The notes under the pieces: model-generated
Database searches by the model: none
What the model was told of the DNA's origin: nothing
What the model saw: the letters and a program-made list of their open reading frames with translations, nothing else
Source of the DNA: Gracilinema caldarium DSM 7334
GTDB taxonomy: Bacteria > Spirochaetota > Spirochaetia > Treponematales > Breznakiellaceae
Direction of reading: 5' to 3'
DNA: 64,000 bases
Assembly (NCBI RefSeq): GCF_000219725.1
Contig: NC_015732.1
Span: forward strand, 1,116,001-1,180,000
Shown here: one piece after another, positions 35,348-43,169 of the stretch
How the letters are laid out: each line of letters starts with the position of its first letter
Position numbering within the stretch: the first letter of the stretch is position 1
Program-made: the position numbers and the translations under genes

Positions 35348-36427
35348 CTATCTCCTAGCGGAATAACTTGCAATAATACCATCACTTCCTAAAATGACTT
35401 GATCTCCAGAAACACGCAAAAAGCTTTCTTTAGAAATAAAAGGTGCACTGATAAGTTTACGATCTGGCAATTCAAGTACAATTAGATTCTTTTGTAAGTC
35501 CTTTCCGGTCATCACAAAGATCTTATTATACTGAGGCAACGTTTCTAGAGCGAGTATCGGTGTTTCTATAGGAATTGTATAATTTTTTTTTGAATTGATA
35601 TTAAAAACGAGTAATTGAGTTTTTCCTTCAAAAAGCACATACTGGTCGTTTTGTGCAAAGGTAATAAGTACGGGTCTTCTGAAATCAGAATCTAGGAATT
35701 GATGATATAAAACCTTGTATGTGTGAGCTGTTTTTTCAAGTAAAACAAATCTTTGTCTATCAATTCCAGAAATTATTGCAATATATCTGCCATCTGATGA
35801 AAGTGCTGCTCCAAGAATAACCGAGAGCCGAGAACCACCAGGCTGAAAGGAAAACAGGCTATCACCATGTTTGGAAAGCAGCTGAATTGTCCCATCCAAA
35901 GATCCTATTACTATTTTCTCTGCTTTAAGATCAAGAGTAGTAATTGGCGAAGTTGTATTGTAACTCCATTCTATAGCCCCTGTGTTATTAACCAAAGAAA
36001 TAGAGTCCTGATCTTTTCCGATGATCAAAATGGTATCATCAACTATAAAAGGATAGCCTTGAGGGTTTTTAACGATAATGGTATTGGTTGCTGTTATTGA
36101 TTCAATAGTAAGAGTTTCTGGAATGGGGTTGCAGACAGATACAAATTTTGACGAAATGGAAACAAACTGATTGGGTTGAAAGGTTCTTTTTACCAGTATA
36201 CTCCCATTGGGTGCAATATATCCATAATTGTTGCCGATAACGAAGGGAATTATGGTTTCTTTGACCGTTGCGGCATCATAGTCAATCGGTGTGGCATTAT
36301 CTATTTTGATGACCCATTGGGGTTTTAAGGAGAATTCCGGTGAAATTGGTTTTGCAACAATACTCAAGTATAAAATGCTTACGGTCAATGCAGAGCCGAA
36401 AAAAAACAGTATCTTTTTTTTTGCCAT
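35348..36427 (-). CDS. Membrane-anchored or secreted beta-propeller protein
   Basis: A 359-residue protein. Start chosen at MAKKKILFFFGSALTVSILY, after AAGGGGAGAA; the frame is open further upstream but that part overlaps cytidine deaminase antisense. A signal peptide or single anchor is followed by repeats of four short strands resembling WD40/PQQ blades, for example GAIEWSYNTTSPITTLDLKA, SLDGTIQLLSKHGDSLFSF and AALSSDGRYIAIISG. Such propellers usually bind other proteins. It is the first gene of an operon with the degenerate M23 protein and the zinc-ribbon methyltransferase. Confidence 0.78.
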   Translation of the reverse strand: MAKKKILFFFGSALTVSILYLSIVAKPISPEFSLKPQWVIKIDNATPIDYDAATVKETIIPFVIGNNYGYIAPNGSILVKRTFQPNQFVSISSKFVSVCNPIPETLTIESITATNTIIVKNPQGYPFIVDDTILIIGKDQDSISLVNNTGAIEWSYNTTSPITTLDLKAEKIVIGSLDGTIQLLSKHGDSLFSFQPGGSRLSVILGAALSSDGRYIAIISGIDRQRFVLLEKTAHTYKVLYHQFLDSDFRRPVLITFAQNDQYVLFEGKTQLLVFNINSKKNYTIPIETPILALETLPQYNKIFVMTGKDLQKNLIVLELPDRKLISAPFISKESFLRVSGDQVILGSDGIIASYSARR

Positions 36428-36446
36428 TTTCTCCCCTTTAAAGTTT

Positions 36447-36475
36447 ATGGTATATAGTATTATAGTATCTGTCAA
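36447..36475 (-). promoter_or_regulatory. Promoter of the beta-propeller/M23 operon
   Basis: On the minus strand TTGACA (36470-36475) and TACCAT (36447-36452) are 17 bases apart, 20 bases before the propeller start. It lies in the 66-base divergent gap shared with cytidine deaminase; TATAGT copies at 36453-36466 may serve the other direction. Confidence 0.5.
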
Positions 36476-36493
36476 CGATAGGAGTGTTAGATT

Positions 36494-36895
36494 ATGGATA
36501 TGGAACAGCTTTTTGAAACTGCAAGAAAAGCCGCAGAGGCATCCTATTCTCCCTATTCTCATTTTAAAGTAGGAGCAGCTCTACTTTGTGAAGATGGGAG
36601 CATCTTTACCGGTACTAATGTGGAAAATAGGTCTTTTGGCTTAACCATTTGTGCTGAACGTAGTGCTGTTGTTGCTGCTGTAAGTGCAGGTAAACGTCGA
36701 TTTGTTGCTCTGGCAATAGCAACTCCCGATTCGATAGACCCCGTCGGTCCCTGTGGGGCTTGTAGACAAGTATTAAGCGAATTTATGGATAAAGATGCTC
36801 CTGTTCGTTGTGGTGGTTCAAATCAGGAGCGGCTTGATACTACCATAGGCGCCTTAGTTCCCTTTGATTCACTTCATGATTTGGCTCAAAAATAA
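36494..36895 (+). CDS. cdd: Cytidine deaminase
   Basis: A 133-residue cytoplasmic zinc enzyme turning cytidine or deoxycytidine into uridine or deoxyuridine. TICAERSAVVAA holds the zinc Cys and catalytic Glu, and GPCGACRQVLSEF the other two zinc Cys; SPYSHFKVGAALL and NVENRSFG bind the nucleoside. Length is that of the homotetrameric class. AGGAG lies nine bases before the ATG. It diverges from the beta-propeller gene. Together with the thymidine kinase at 37672 it suggests pyrimidine nucleoside salvage. Confidence 0.94.
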   Translation: MDMEQLFETARKAAEASYSPYSHFKVGAALLCEDGSIFTGTNVENRSFGLTICAERSAVVAAVSAGKRRFVALAIATPDSIDPVGPCGACRQVLSEFMDKDAPVRCGGSNQERLDTTIGALVPFDSLHDLAQK

Positions 36896-36988
36896 TAGAA
36901 CTAGAAATTAGTACATTTACTTGACATATCCTGCGGTGTATTGCAATATAGTATTAGTTATACGGTCTATATTAGATAAGGAGTGAAT

Positions 36989-37642
36989 ATGATTGATGAT
37001 GATATATTAACAATAGAAGAAGTTGCAAAATACCTGAGAGTTTCCGAACGGACCGTGTATGATTGGGCTCAAAAAGGTGAAATACCCGCAGGCAAAATTG
37101 GAACCGTATGGCGGTTTAAAAAATCTGAGATAGAAAAGTGGGTTAATGACAGGCTTTCTATGAACCGCATGTCCCCTCAGTTTTCTTCGGTGCAAGTAGA
37201 AAATATTCTATCTCCAGATCGAATTATGTTTATAAACTTTGCGACAAAGCGGGATGCCCTATTGGCACTGGCAGACAATCTCGCTAATGCTCCTCAGGTA
37301 AAGAACCGGCAAGAACTGGCTTCAGAGATTTTAAAACGAGAAGAATTGATGAGTACTGCCATAGGTCGCGGTATTGCAATTCCCCACGTTCGGCTTTCTT
37401 CGGTAACAGACCTCGTTGTTTCAGTAGGTATCAGCCAATGTGATATTATCGATTTTCAGACCCTCGATGATCAGCCAGTACGTCTGCTTTTTATGATTGC
37501 CGCCGCATACAATCAACATGCTTATTATTTGCAAACCCTTTCATATTTTAGCGCAAAGTTGAAAAACAAGGAGCTTCGTACAGCACTTCTTTCGACTAAG
37601 ACACCTCAGGAAGCCTATAATCTACTTGTTCAGGATCGTTAA
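36989..37642 (+). CDS. Excisionase-type DNA-binding domain fused to PTS EIIA (nitrogen/fructose type)
   Basis: A 217-residue regulator. Residues 1-55 are a MerR/excisionase-like helix-turn-helix (LTIEEVAKYLRVSERTVYDW, then GKIGTVWRFKKSEIEKW). Residues about 72-215 are a PTS EIIA-2 domain; the phosphorylated histidine is His133 in GIAIPHVRLS. The expected function is DNA or partner binding controlled by phosphate from the PTS. The start is ATG at 36989 behind AAGGAG; a GTG six bases earlier is less likely. TTGACA at 36921-36926 may be part of its promoter, but no good -10 box sits at 17 bases. No sugar PTS permease is nearby, which fits a regulatory rather than transport PTS. Confidence 0.88.
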   Translation: MIDDDILTIEEVAKYLRVSERTVYDWAQKGEIPAGKIGTVWRFKKSEIEKWVNDRLSMNRMSPQFSSVQVENILSPDRIMFINFATKRDALLALADNLANAPQVKNRQELASEILKREELMSTAIGRGIAIPHVRLSSVTDLVVSVGISQCDIIDFQTLDDQPVRLLFMIAAAYNQHAYYLQTLSYFSAKLKNKELRTALLSTKTPQEAYNLLVQDR

Positions 37643-37671
37643 AATGTTGCGGAACTCCTATTGATGATGCT

Positions 37672-38838
37672 ATGGCTGTCAATTCAGAACGAGAAACTGC
37701 TGGATTTTTGAAAAGTCTTGGCTTTCCTGCGTTGGAGGTCCATGAGGCCTTCCAACATTTTAATTTTCGTGCTGCCGGCCGCCGTATATTAGTGATTGGT
37801 CCCATGGGATCCGGAAAAACTGAATATTCAGCCCGGCTATGGCGGGATGGAGAGGTTGCTCGCAAAAAGGGGCCCAGGGTAGCGGCAGAGACAACCAATT
37901 GGGACACACAAAAAAACCTTTTCAACAGTGAATCTGGGCAGGGGGATGCGGATCGAAGGCATATCTTTTTTGTACGTTCCCGTCTCGACATAGGCCGTTT
38001 CCCTGATTACCCTACTGATGCTTTGGCTTATCGTGGTGGTTTTGAACGTTGCGGAGACCGAATTGCCTTTGTCCAGGATTCCTTCGGCCTGGAAACCCTT
38101 ATTAAAACTCATCCGGAGATTGGCACCTGGATTGTAGATGAGGCCGCTTTCTATGATGAGCGCATTGCCTACCTTATGAAAAATGAATCAGAACAGCGGG
38201 GGCTCGTTTTTGTCTGCCCAACATTAATTCTTAATTTTAGGCGGGAAATATTTAATGCTACTGCACGACTCCTTGTCGAACATGCAACCGATGTCTATCC
38301 CCTTACAGCCTATTGCGAACATCCGGATTGTCTTGAAGATTCGTTTTATACCTATCGATACTACAAGGTTGATGATAAAGAATGTCCAGCCCTCTATTTT
38401 GATCCACTGATTATTGTTGGGGGGGACAGAGAAAAGAATGATCCCCGGGAACCAAATTACTGTACCCGATGTGATAAGCACCATTTCTTACCTGGGAAGG
38501 AATATACCTATTTTATACTAAAACCCCTCGGTGAAGCCGCAGCCCGTGGTGATATTTCGGCCCTTGAGCAAGAACTCTTTACAATGAATTATGATATTGA
38601 GAAGTCAGAACTGTACAAGAACTTTGTGCAGCGTTATATCCATCAGGAATCTGCCAAGATCGAAAATATGAATGCCCTTCTTGTACCTTGTATTGCTGAG
38701 CGAGCACTCTGTTATCTCTATGCAGAACAGAATCTTCTGTCTTTAGATCAACTACTACTACTAGTAAACAAGCTTAAGTTGGACAGGGATTATCTTTCTC
38801 AGCGTCTTATGGATAATCGGCGGCCTGTAAAGCTCTAA
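37672..38838 (+). CDS. Enlarged thymidine kinase (TK1 type)
   Basis: A 388-residue cytoplasmic protein aligning by eye with type II thymidine kinase: the P-loop GPMGSGKTEYS (residues 43-53), WIVDEAAFYD in place of VIDEAQF, FVCPTLILNFRREIF in place of the lasso-side VxYGLxTDFRGEPF, and two zinc-binding pairs, TAYCEHPDC and YCTRCDKHH. The usual enzyme is about 190-230 residues; here there is an extra N-terminal helix region, inserted segments (about 65-95) and a helical tail of about 110 residues. Activity is probable but the substitutions leave room for a related role. The start lacks a clear ribosome site; codons upstream are open back to the previous gene. It follows the EIIA regulator by 29 bases. 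Confidence 0.8.
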   Translation: MAVNSERETAGFLKSLGFPALEVHEAFQHFNFRAAGRRILVIGPMGSGKTEYSARLWRDGEVARKKGPRVAAETTNWDTQKNLFNSESGQGDADRRHIFFVRSRLDIGRFPDYPTDALAYRGGFERCGDRIAFVQDSFGLETLIKTHPEIGTWIVDEAAFYDERIAYLMKNESEQRGLVFVCPTLILNFRREIFNATARLLVEHATDVYPLTAYCEHPDCLEDSFYTYRYYKVDDKECPALYFDPLIIVGGDREKNDPREPNYCTRCDKHHFLPGKEYTYFILKPLGEAAARGDISALEQELFTMNYDIEKSELYKNFVQRYIHQESAKIENMNALLVPCIAERALCYLYAEQNLLSLDQLLLLVNKLKLDRDYLSQRLMDNRRPVKL

Positions 38839-38871
38839 GATGTAACAAAAAGTCCCGGTTTAGTTATCTCC

Positions 38872-40077
38872 TCATTCAAAGAGAACAGGAATCCATTTTA
38901 AAGGATCAGCCACAGATTTCCCAATAAGTCCAAGTGGTACCTGGGCTGTGGTTTCAGCTACAATCCAGGTTTGTTCTGAATCTCCTGAACCTGTTGAAAA
39001 CCGTGCCCCGGGGCCTTCGAGTTGAGCAAGCCCCATGGCGTGACTATAATCCCGGGAAACCATGATAGCACTTGGAATATTGTTGTGCCGCAGGATAATT
39101 GCCCACAGCATCGCCCGGCTATCACAGTCTCCACGTCCTTCAGTAGCAGCGCTTACCAAATCGACAAAGTCAGAACCTAAGAGGTCTCGTTCGTAGGTAA
39201 ATTGCTGCACCCAGGCAAGGGTCCGTTCTGCAAATAGCCTGTCCCGCTGTGATGTTGTCCTGGTTTCTGCATCAAGCGACTTACTGATATCTCGTTCAAC
39301 GGCAAAGGCTATATCAGAAAGCCTGCTGTAGGAATCCCGGTATATGATTTGGTAAAAACGGATCCAGGCTTCTTTCCACAAACTGTCCTTGCCATAAGCG
39401 CTCAGTATTGAGAATTCCCGGTCTACCGTTGCCTTGCATGCCTGGGCTGCCTCAGGATCAATCATGGCGCTTGCCGAAAGCCCTGCAAGCTGTGTTGCTA
39501 CCGATTCCTGTCCAGGAAAGGCATAGACAGAGACTGGACCTGGTGCAAGTTCATCTCCCTTAGTAGGAACTATTGAATCCAGCGCTGAGAGGTTAAAATT
39601 ATCCAGTTCTTTTATTGTTGCATCGCCATAGGCCAGAGCTGCCAAGATCGGTCGCTGTGAGCTCCCCCGATCTTCTAATTCGACACAGAGACCCCATCCG
39701 TGCATTTGTTTACCGTTTAAAGAAAAGTGTAGCTCCATCAGGAGTGCTTGACGTTCTTGATAAGTAAAGCCACTTATTTCTCCAGTCGAAGCAATCCGTT
39801 TCTGGATTTCTTTTCCCAGGGTTTCTATGGATGTATAGTGATTGTCTTCATAGATCCGAAGATCAAGGTATGCGGGTGCTCGATTCTCAAAATTGAATGA
39901 AAAGCGGTATTTTCCATCACCTCCTGAGTAGGTATAACCCGCTGGGGGGGATATTTTAAATCCCCAGGTTGGGGAATAGAAGGTTTCACTAAAAAGCAGA
40001 TTTTTCTCAAACAAGGCTATTACTATAATAAACATGATACCCTTCAGGGGCTTATATATACTGGACGAGACGCTCAT
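38872..40077 (-). CDS. Exported transglutaminase-like protein
   Basis: A 401-residue protein with an N-terminal export signal (KPLKGIMFIIVIALFEKNLLF). The C-terminal third carries a transglutaminase-like cysteine-protease core: ATEGRGDCDSRAMLWAIIL with the nucleophile Cys, DYSHAMGLAQ with His, and TWIVAETTAQVPLG with an acid residue. The N-terminal part is beta-rich. Such domains in bacteria cut or link peptides in the envelope. An internal ATG at 40035, behind GAAGGG, is an alternative start but gives a poorer signal peptide. It diverges from the pseudouridine synthase gene with only 21 bases between. Confidence 0.78.
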   Translation of the reverse strand: MSVSSSIYKPLKGIMFIIVIALFEKNLLFSETFYSPTWGFKISPPAGYTYSGGDGKYRFSFNFENRAPAYLDLRIYEDNHYTSIETLGKEIQKRIASTGEISGFTYQERQALLMELHFSLNGKQMHGWGLCVELEDRGSSQRPILAALAYGDATIKELDNFNLSALDSIVPTKGDELAPGPVSVYAFPGQESVATQLAGLSASAMIDPEAAQACKATVDREFSILSAYGKDSLWKEAWIRFYQIIYRDSYSRLSDIAFAVERDISKSLDAETRTTSQRDRLFAERTLAWVQQFTYERDLLGSDFVDLVSAATEGRGDCDSRAMLWAIILRHNNIPSAIMVSRDYSHAMGLAQLEGPGARFSTGSGDSEQTWIVAETTAQVPLGLIGKSVADPLKWIPVLFE

Positions 40078-40091
40078 ACTCTTACTATACT
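40062..40091 (+). promoter_or_regulatory. Promoter of the second RluA-type gene
   Basis: TGGACG (40062-40067) and TATACT (40086-40091) are 18 bases apart, and the ATG begins eight bases after the -10 box. The promoter overlaps the coding start of the divergent transglutaminase-like gene. No ribosome site is present, so the transcript may be leaderless. Confidence 0.5.
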
Positions 40092-40098
40092 CCCTATA

Positions 40099-40773
40099 AT
40101 GAAGAATATCGACATTCTCTATGAAGATGCTGACTGTGTTGTGCTTAATAAGCCTGCGGGGCTTGCTGTACAGGGGGGAGACCGTATTACAACAAGTCTT
40201 GACAACCTTTTAGCAGAAATATGGCATCAGCGTCCGTTTCTTGTACACCGCCTCGATAAGGATACATCTGGAGTTATGTTGGTAGCAAAATCAAAGGAAG
40301 CTGCACGTTACTATAGTATGGTCATTAGCAGTAAAAGAGTAAAAAAAAAGTATCTCGCTCTCTGCAATGGTATCATACACCCCAGCAAGGGTAAAATTGA
40401 TGAGCCTTTAGAGATCCATGGTACTAAAAAGGCTTCGCTTACGTTGTATAAACAGATCATCCATTCAGAACAGATTTCATTGGTTGAACTCCAATTAGGG
40501 AGCGGCAGGATGCATCAAATCAGGAGACATCTTGCCTTAATTGGAAATCCGATACTCGGTGATGATAAATATGGTGATTTTGCTCTTAACAAGTTACTAA
40601 AAAAAGAGCGGGGCATAAAGCGGCTTATGCTTCATGCATGGGAACTGACCATTCCAATTTTAGTATTGCAAAAAACTATAGCTATAACCGCTCCTATGCC
40701 AGATTATTTTATTTCATTTCTAGAGTGTGAATTTGGTAGTCAGATATTCCCAACCCTTGGCTCTTGTGAATAG
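40099..40773 (+). CDS. RluA-family pseudouridine synthase, second copy
   Basis: A 224-residue cytoplasmic enzyme. VHRLDKDTSGVMLVAKSKEA carries the HRLD signature at residues 50-53 with catalytic Asp53. SGRMHQIRRHLALIGNPILG and DDKYGD complete the active-site blocks. No S4 domain is present. It begins directly at ILYEDADCVVLNKPAGLAVQ, the core strand of the family, and is the short type resembling RluA or TruC. It differs from the copy at 3580-4434, which has an insertion and less regular motifs. Target unknown. Confidence 0.9.
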   Translation: MKNIDILYEDADCVVLNKPAGLAVQGGDRITTSLDNLLAEIWHQRPFLVHRLDKDTSGVMLVAKSKEAARYYSMVISSKRVKKKYLALCNGIIHPSKGKIDEPLEIHGTKKASLTLYKQIIHSEQISLVELQLGSGRMHQIRRHLALIGNPILGDDKYGDFALNKLLKKERGIKRLMLHAWELTIPILVLQKTIAITAPMPDYFISFLECEFGSQIFPTLGSCE

Positions 40774-40829
40774 GGGGCTTTTGAAAATTTGAAATCTGAA
40801 GACAGTATTCTCTGATTTGATCCTAGTGC

Positions 40830-40858
40830 TTGACACTGGCCTTTCTTTTTCTCATCAT
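40830..40858 (+). promoter_or_regulatory. Possible promoter of the DUF4912-GH57 operon
   Basis: TTGACA (40830-40835) and CATCAT (40853-40858) are 17 bases apart. The ATG follows ten bases after the -10 box and no ribosome site is visible, again suggesting little or no leader. Confidence 0.4.
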
Positions 40859-40868
40859 AGCATACTAT

Positions 40869-41528
40869 ATGAATGAAAGACAGCTAAAGAAGAGTTATTT
40901 GGAATCATTGCCCACCGATGAGTTAAATGCCCTTGCAGAAGAACTCGGGCTAGATCTTCCGCCAGATTTAAATAGAATATTTGTAATACAGGAAATATTG
41001 GAAGCTAGTCAACAAGATGATGAAACAAGTGAAGATATAGAGGATGTTTCTTCTGTTAAAGTTGAAAAACCTCCTTTTTTTTATAATAAAACCTATATAG
41101 AAGTATTACTTCGAGATCCTGTATGGGCCTTTGTATTTTGGGAAATAAAAACTGCTGATCGGGAGTTACATGAAGCAACCCCTGGCTTTAATGGGTATCA
41201 ACTTAGGGTTGTAGCGCTGCATCCTGGCAAAAATCCCGATGACGAATCGTTTTCTATCGATGTAGACATGATGGATCGGGCGTGGTATGTATGTTTTCCC
41301 AGTAGCGAGGGATGGTTCAAGGTTGAGCTGCGAATGAAAAAGGCCAAAGATTTTATATTGCTTGCTGAAACACCCCCATTTAAAATCCCGGAGAGTATCA
41401 ATATGCTTCGTAGTACAATAGATACTAATCCTTTAGCTCCTATACTGCTCTTATCCGGCTTGGATGAATTAGAAATTATCCATAGCGGTGATTTTCAGTC
41501 TCACATCCTCCAACAATGTGATTTTTGA
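40869..41528 (+). CDS. DUF4912 protein
   Basis: A 219-residue protein. Residues 1-45 form a small helical module (LKKSYLESLPTDELNALAEE, then LPPDLNRIFVIQEIL) resembling a Rho N-terminal/SAP-like fold. Residues about 70-190 match DUF4912: LLRDPVWAFVFWEIK, YQLRVVALHPG and WYVCFPSSEGWFKVELRM. The domain resembles a carbohydrate-binding sandwich and is often found beside GH57 branching enzymes, as here: the next gene starts 12 bases later. A glycogen-related role is inferred. The ATG at 40869 is favoured over a TTG at 40830, which overlaps a perfect TTGACA. Confidence 0.82.
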   Translation: MNERQLKKSYLESLPTDELNALAEELGLDLPPDLNRIFVIQEILEASQQDDETSEDIEDVSSVKVEKPPFFYNKTYIEVLLRDPVWAFVFWEIKTADRELHEATPGFNGYQLRVVALHPGKNPDDESFSIDVDMMDRAWYVCFPSSEGWFKVELRMKKAKDFILLAETPPFKIPESINMLRSTIDTNPLAPILLLSGLDELEIIHSGDFQSHILQQCDF

Positions 41529-41539
41529 GGTGCCCTTTG

Positions 41540-43138
41540 ATGAATGATCAATATTGCTTATCTCTTGTTCTACATGCCCATGTACCCTTTGTGCGCGAGC
41601 CCGATTACCCCCGTTTTTTAGAAGAACGATGGTTGTTTGATACACTTCTGGAAACTTATATTCCATTAGTTACTATATTCGAACGTCTCGATGCAGAGCG
41701 GATCCCCTTTCATCTGGGTCTTGTTATTTCACCAACCTTAAGCCATATGGTACAGGATCCTTTATTGCTCGAGCGTTTTTTAGAATATCTAGACCAACGG
41801 ATTGTGTTTGGATTGTCCGAGGTTGATAGAACAAAGCATGATAGTAATCTTAATCGGCTTGCAAGAATGTATTATGATCGGGTCGTCGAAGCAAAGGCTC
41901 TTTTTTCAGGTCGCTATGAACATAATATTTTAAAAGCACTGGATTTCTACCAAAAAAAAGGTAAAATTGAGCTACTTACAACCGCTGCTACCCATGCTTT
42001 TCTGCCGTTTTATACATCCTATCCAGAGTCAATCCAAGCTCAAATAGAAGTGGCAATTTCCTCTCACAGGTCATTGTTTGGCCGCTTACCCCATGGTTTT
42101 TGGCTGCCAGAAGCTGGCTGGCATCCTGCATTGGATGAATATTTACGTTCATATAATTTTAGCTACACTATTGTTGATACCCATGGTTTATTGCTTGGTA
42201 AACCAACACCCATAAAGGGTACCTTTGCGCCCATCCGCACCCCCAATGGATTGATGGTATTTGCTCGAGATTTACATGCGTCCCGTGCAATTTGGGATCC
42301 AGATATTGGTTATCCTGCGGACCCTGTTTATCGGGATTTTTATAAAGACATTGGGTATGAACTCGAACAGAGCCTTATTGATCCTTTCCTTGAACCGAAT
42401 GGAGAACGAACCCCAACAGGATATAAATACTGGGCTATTACACAAAGGGGACAGCAGTCTAAAGATTTGTATAATCCTGATATTGCAACAGAACGAATAC
42501 AGTTCCATGTAAAGTCATTCCTAAAAGATCGTATTCAAAGATTACAGGATGCAGAACACATCACAGGAGAAAAGGGGATCTCTGTGTGTGCCTATAATGC
42601 AGATCTTTTTGGGCATCGTTGGTTCGAAGGTCCCCAATTTCTAGAGGTTCTTTTTAGAGAAGCTGCAAAAATGGACAACCTGAGTTTCGTTAATCCTGGA
42701 ACCTATGCACATAAAATTAACCAGGAAGAGCTCCAGAAGGAAATGCCAGAGTTTTCTTCCTGGGGGATGAATGGGTATGCCGAAACGTGGCTCGATGCTT
42801 CGAATGACTGGATGTATCCCCATCTTATGCGTGCAATTGAGAGAATGATTGAGCTGGCTGAACGATTCCCCAATGATGGAGGACTTAAAGAGCGTACTTT
42901 GAACCAAGCTGCAAGGGAAGTGTTACTCGCCCAGTCAGCGGATTGGGCTGCAATTCAGCATGGCGGATTATCAAGTGCGTATGCTCGGTCAATTGTGGAG
43001 GAATGTATACAGAATTTTACAACCATCTATGATTCTTTGGGAAGTAATTATATTAGTACTGAATGGCTTACTCAGCTTGAACGAAAGCATAATATTTTTC
43101 CTGACATTAATTATCGGGTATTTAGAAAAAAAAGATAG
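41540..43138 (+). CDS. GH57 1,4-alpha-glucan branching enzyme
   Basis: A 532-residue cytoplasmic enzyme that adds alpha-1,6 branches to glycogen. The start is MNDQYCLSLVLHAHVPFV, matching the family N-terminus with its first metal-like HAH motif. The nucleophile is Glu191 in HGFWLPEAGWHPALDEYL and the acid is Asp355 in AYNADLFGHRWFEGP; these positions closely match those of the archaeal enzyme from Thermococcus. A C-terminal helical domain with AQSADWAAIQHGG is also typical. It is paired with DUF4912. No other glycogen genes are in the window, although phosphohexomutases supply glucose 1-phosphate. Confidence 0.92.
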   Translation: MNDQYCLSLVLHAHVPFVREPDYPRFLEERWLFDTLLETYIPLVTIFERLDAERIPFHLGLVISPTLSHMVQDPLLLERFLEYLDQRIVFGLSEVDRTKHDSNLNRLARMYYDRVVEAKALFSGRYEHNILKALDFYQKKGKIELLTTAATHAFLPFYTSYPESIQAQIEVAISSHRSLFGRLPHGFWLPEAGWHPALDEYLRSYNFSYTIVDTHGLLLGKPTPIKGTFAPIRTPNGLMVFARDLHASRAIWDPDIGYPADPVYRDFYKDIGYELEQSLIDPFLEPNGERTPTGYKYWAITQRGQQSKDLYNPDIATERIQFHVKSFLKDRIQRLQDAEHITGEKGISVCAYNADLFGHRWFEGPQFLEVLFREAAKMDNLSFVNPGTYAHKINQEELQKEMPEFSSWGMNGYAETWLDASNDWMYPHLMRAIERMIELAERFPNDGGLKERTLNQAAREVLLAQSADWAAIQHGGLSSAYARSIVEECIQNFTTIYDSLGSNYISTEWLTQLERKHNIFPDINYRVFRKKR

Positions 43139-43169
43139 AATAAAAGGGGTCGTTATTGGTCCCAAAAGG

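Noticed and set aside
36921-36966. Full promoter for the EIIA fusion gene
   Set aside because: TTGACA is perfect but the nearest TATA-like box (TATAGT) is 20 bases away and the one at 17 bases is poor, so only the -35 match is mentioned in the gene entry.
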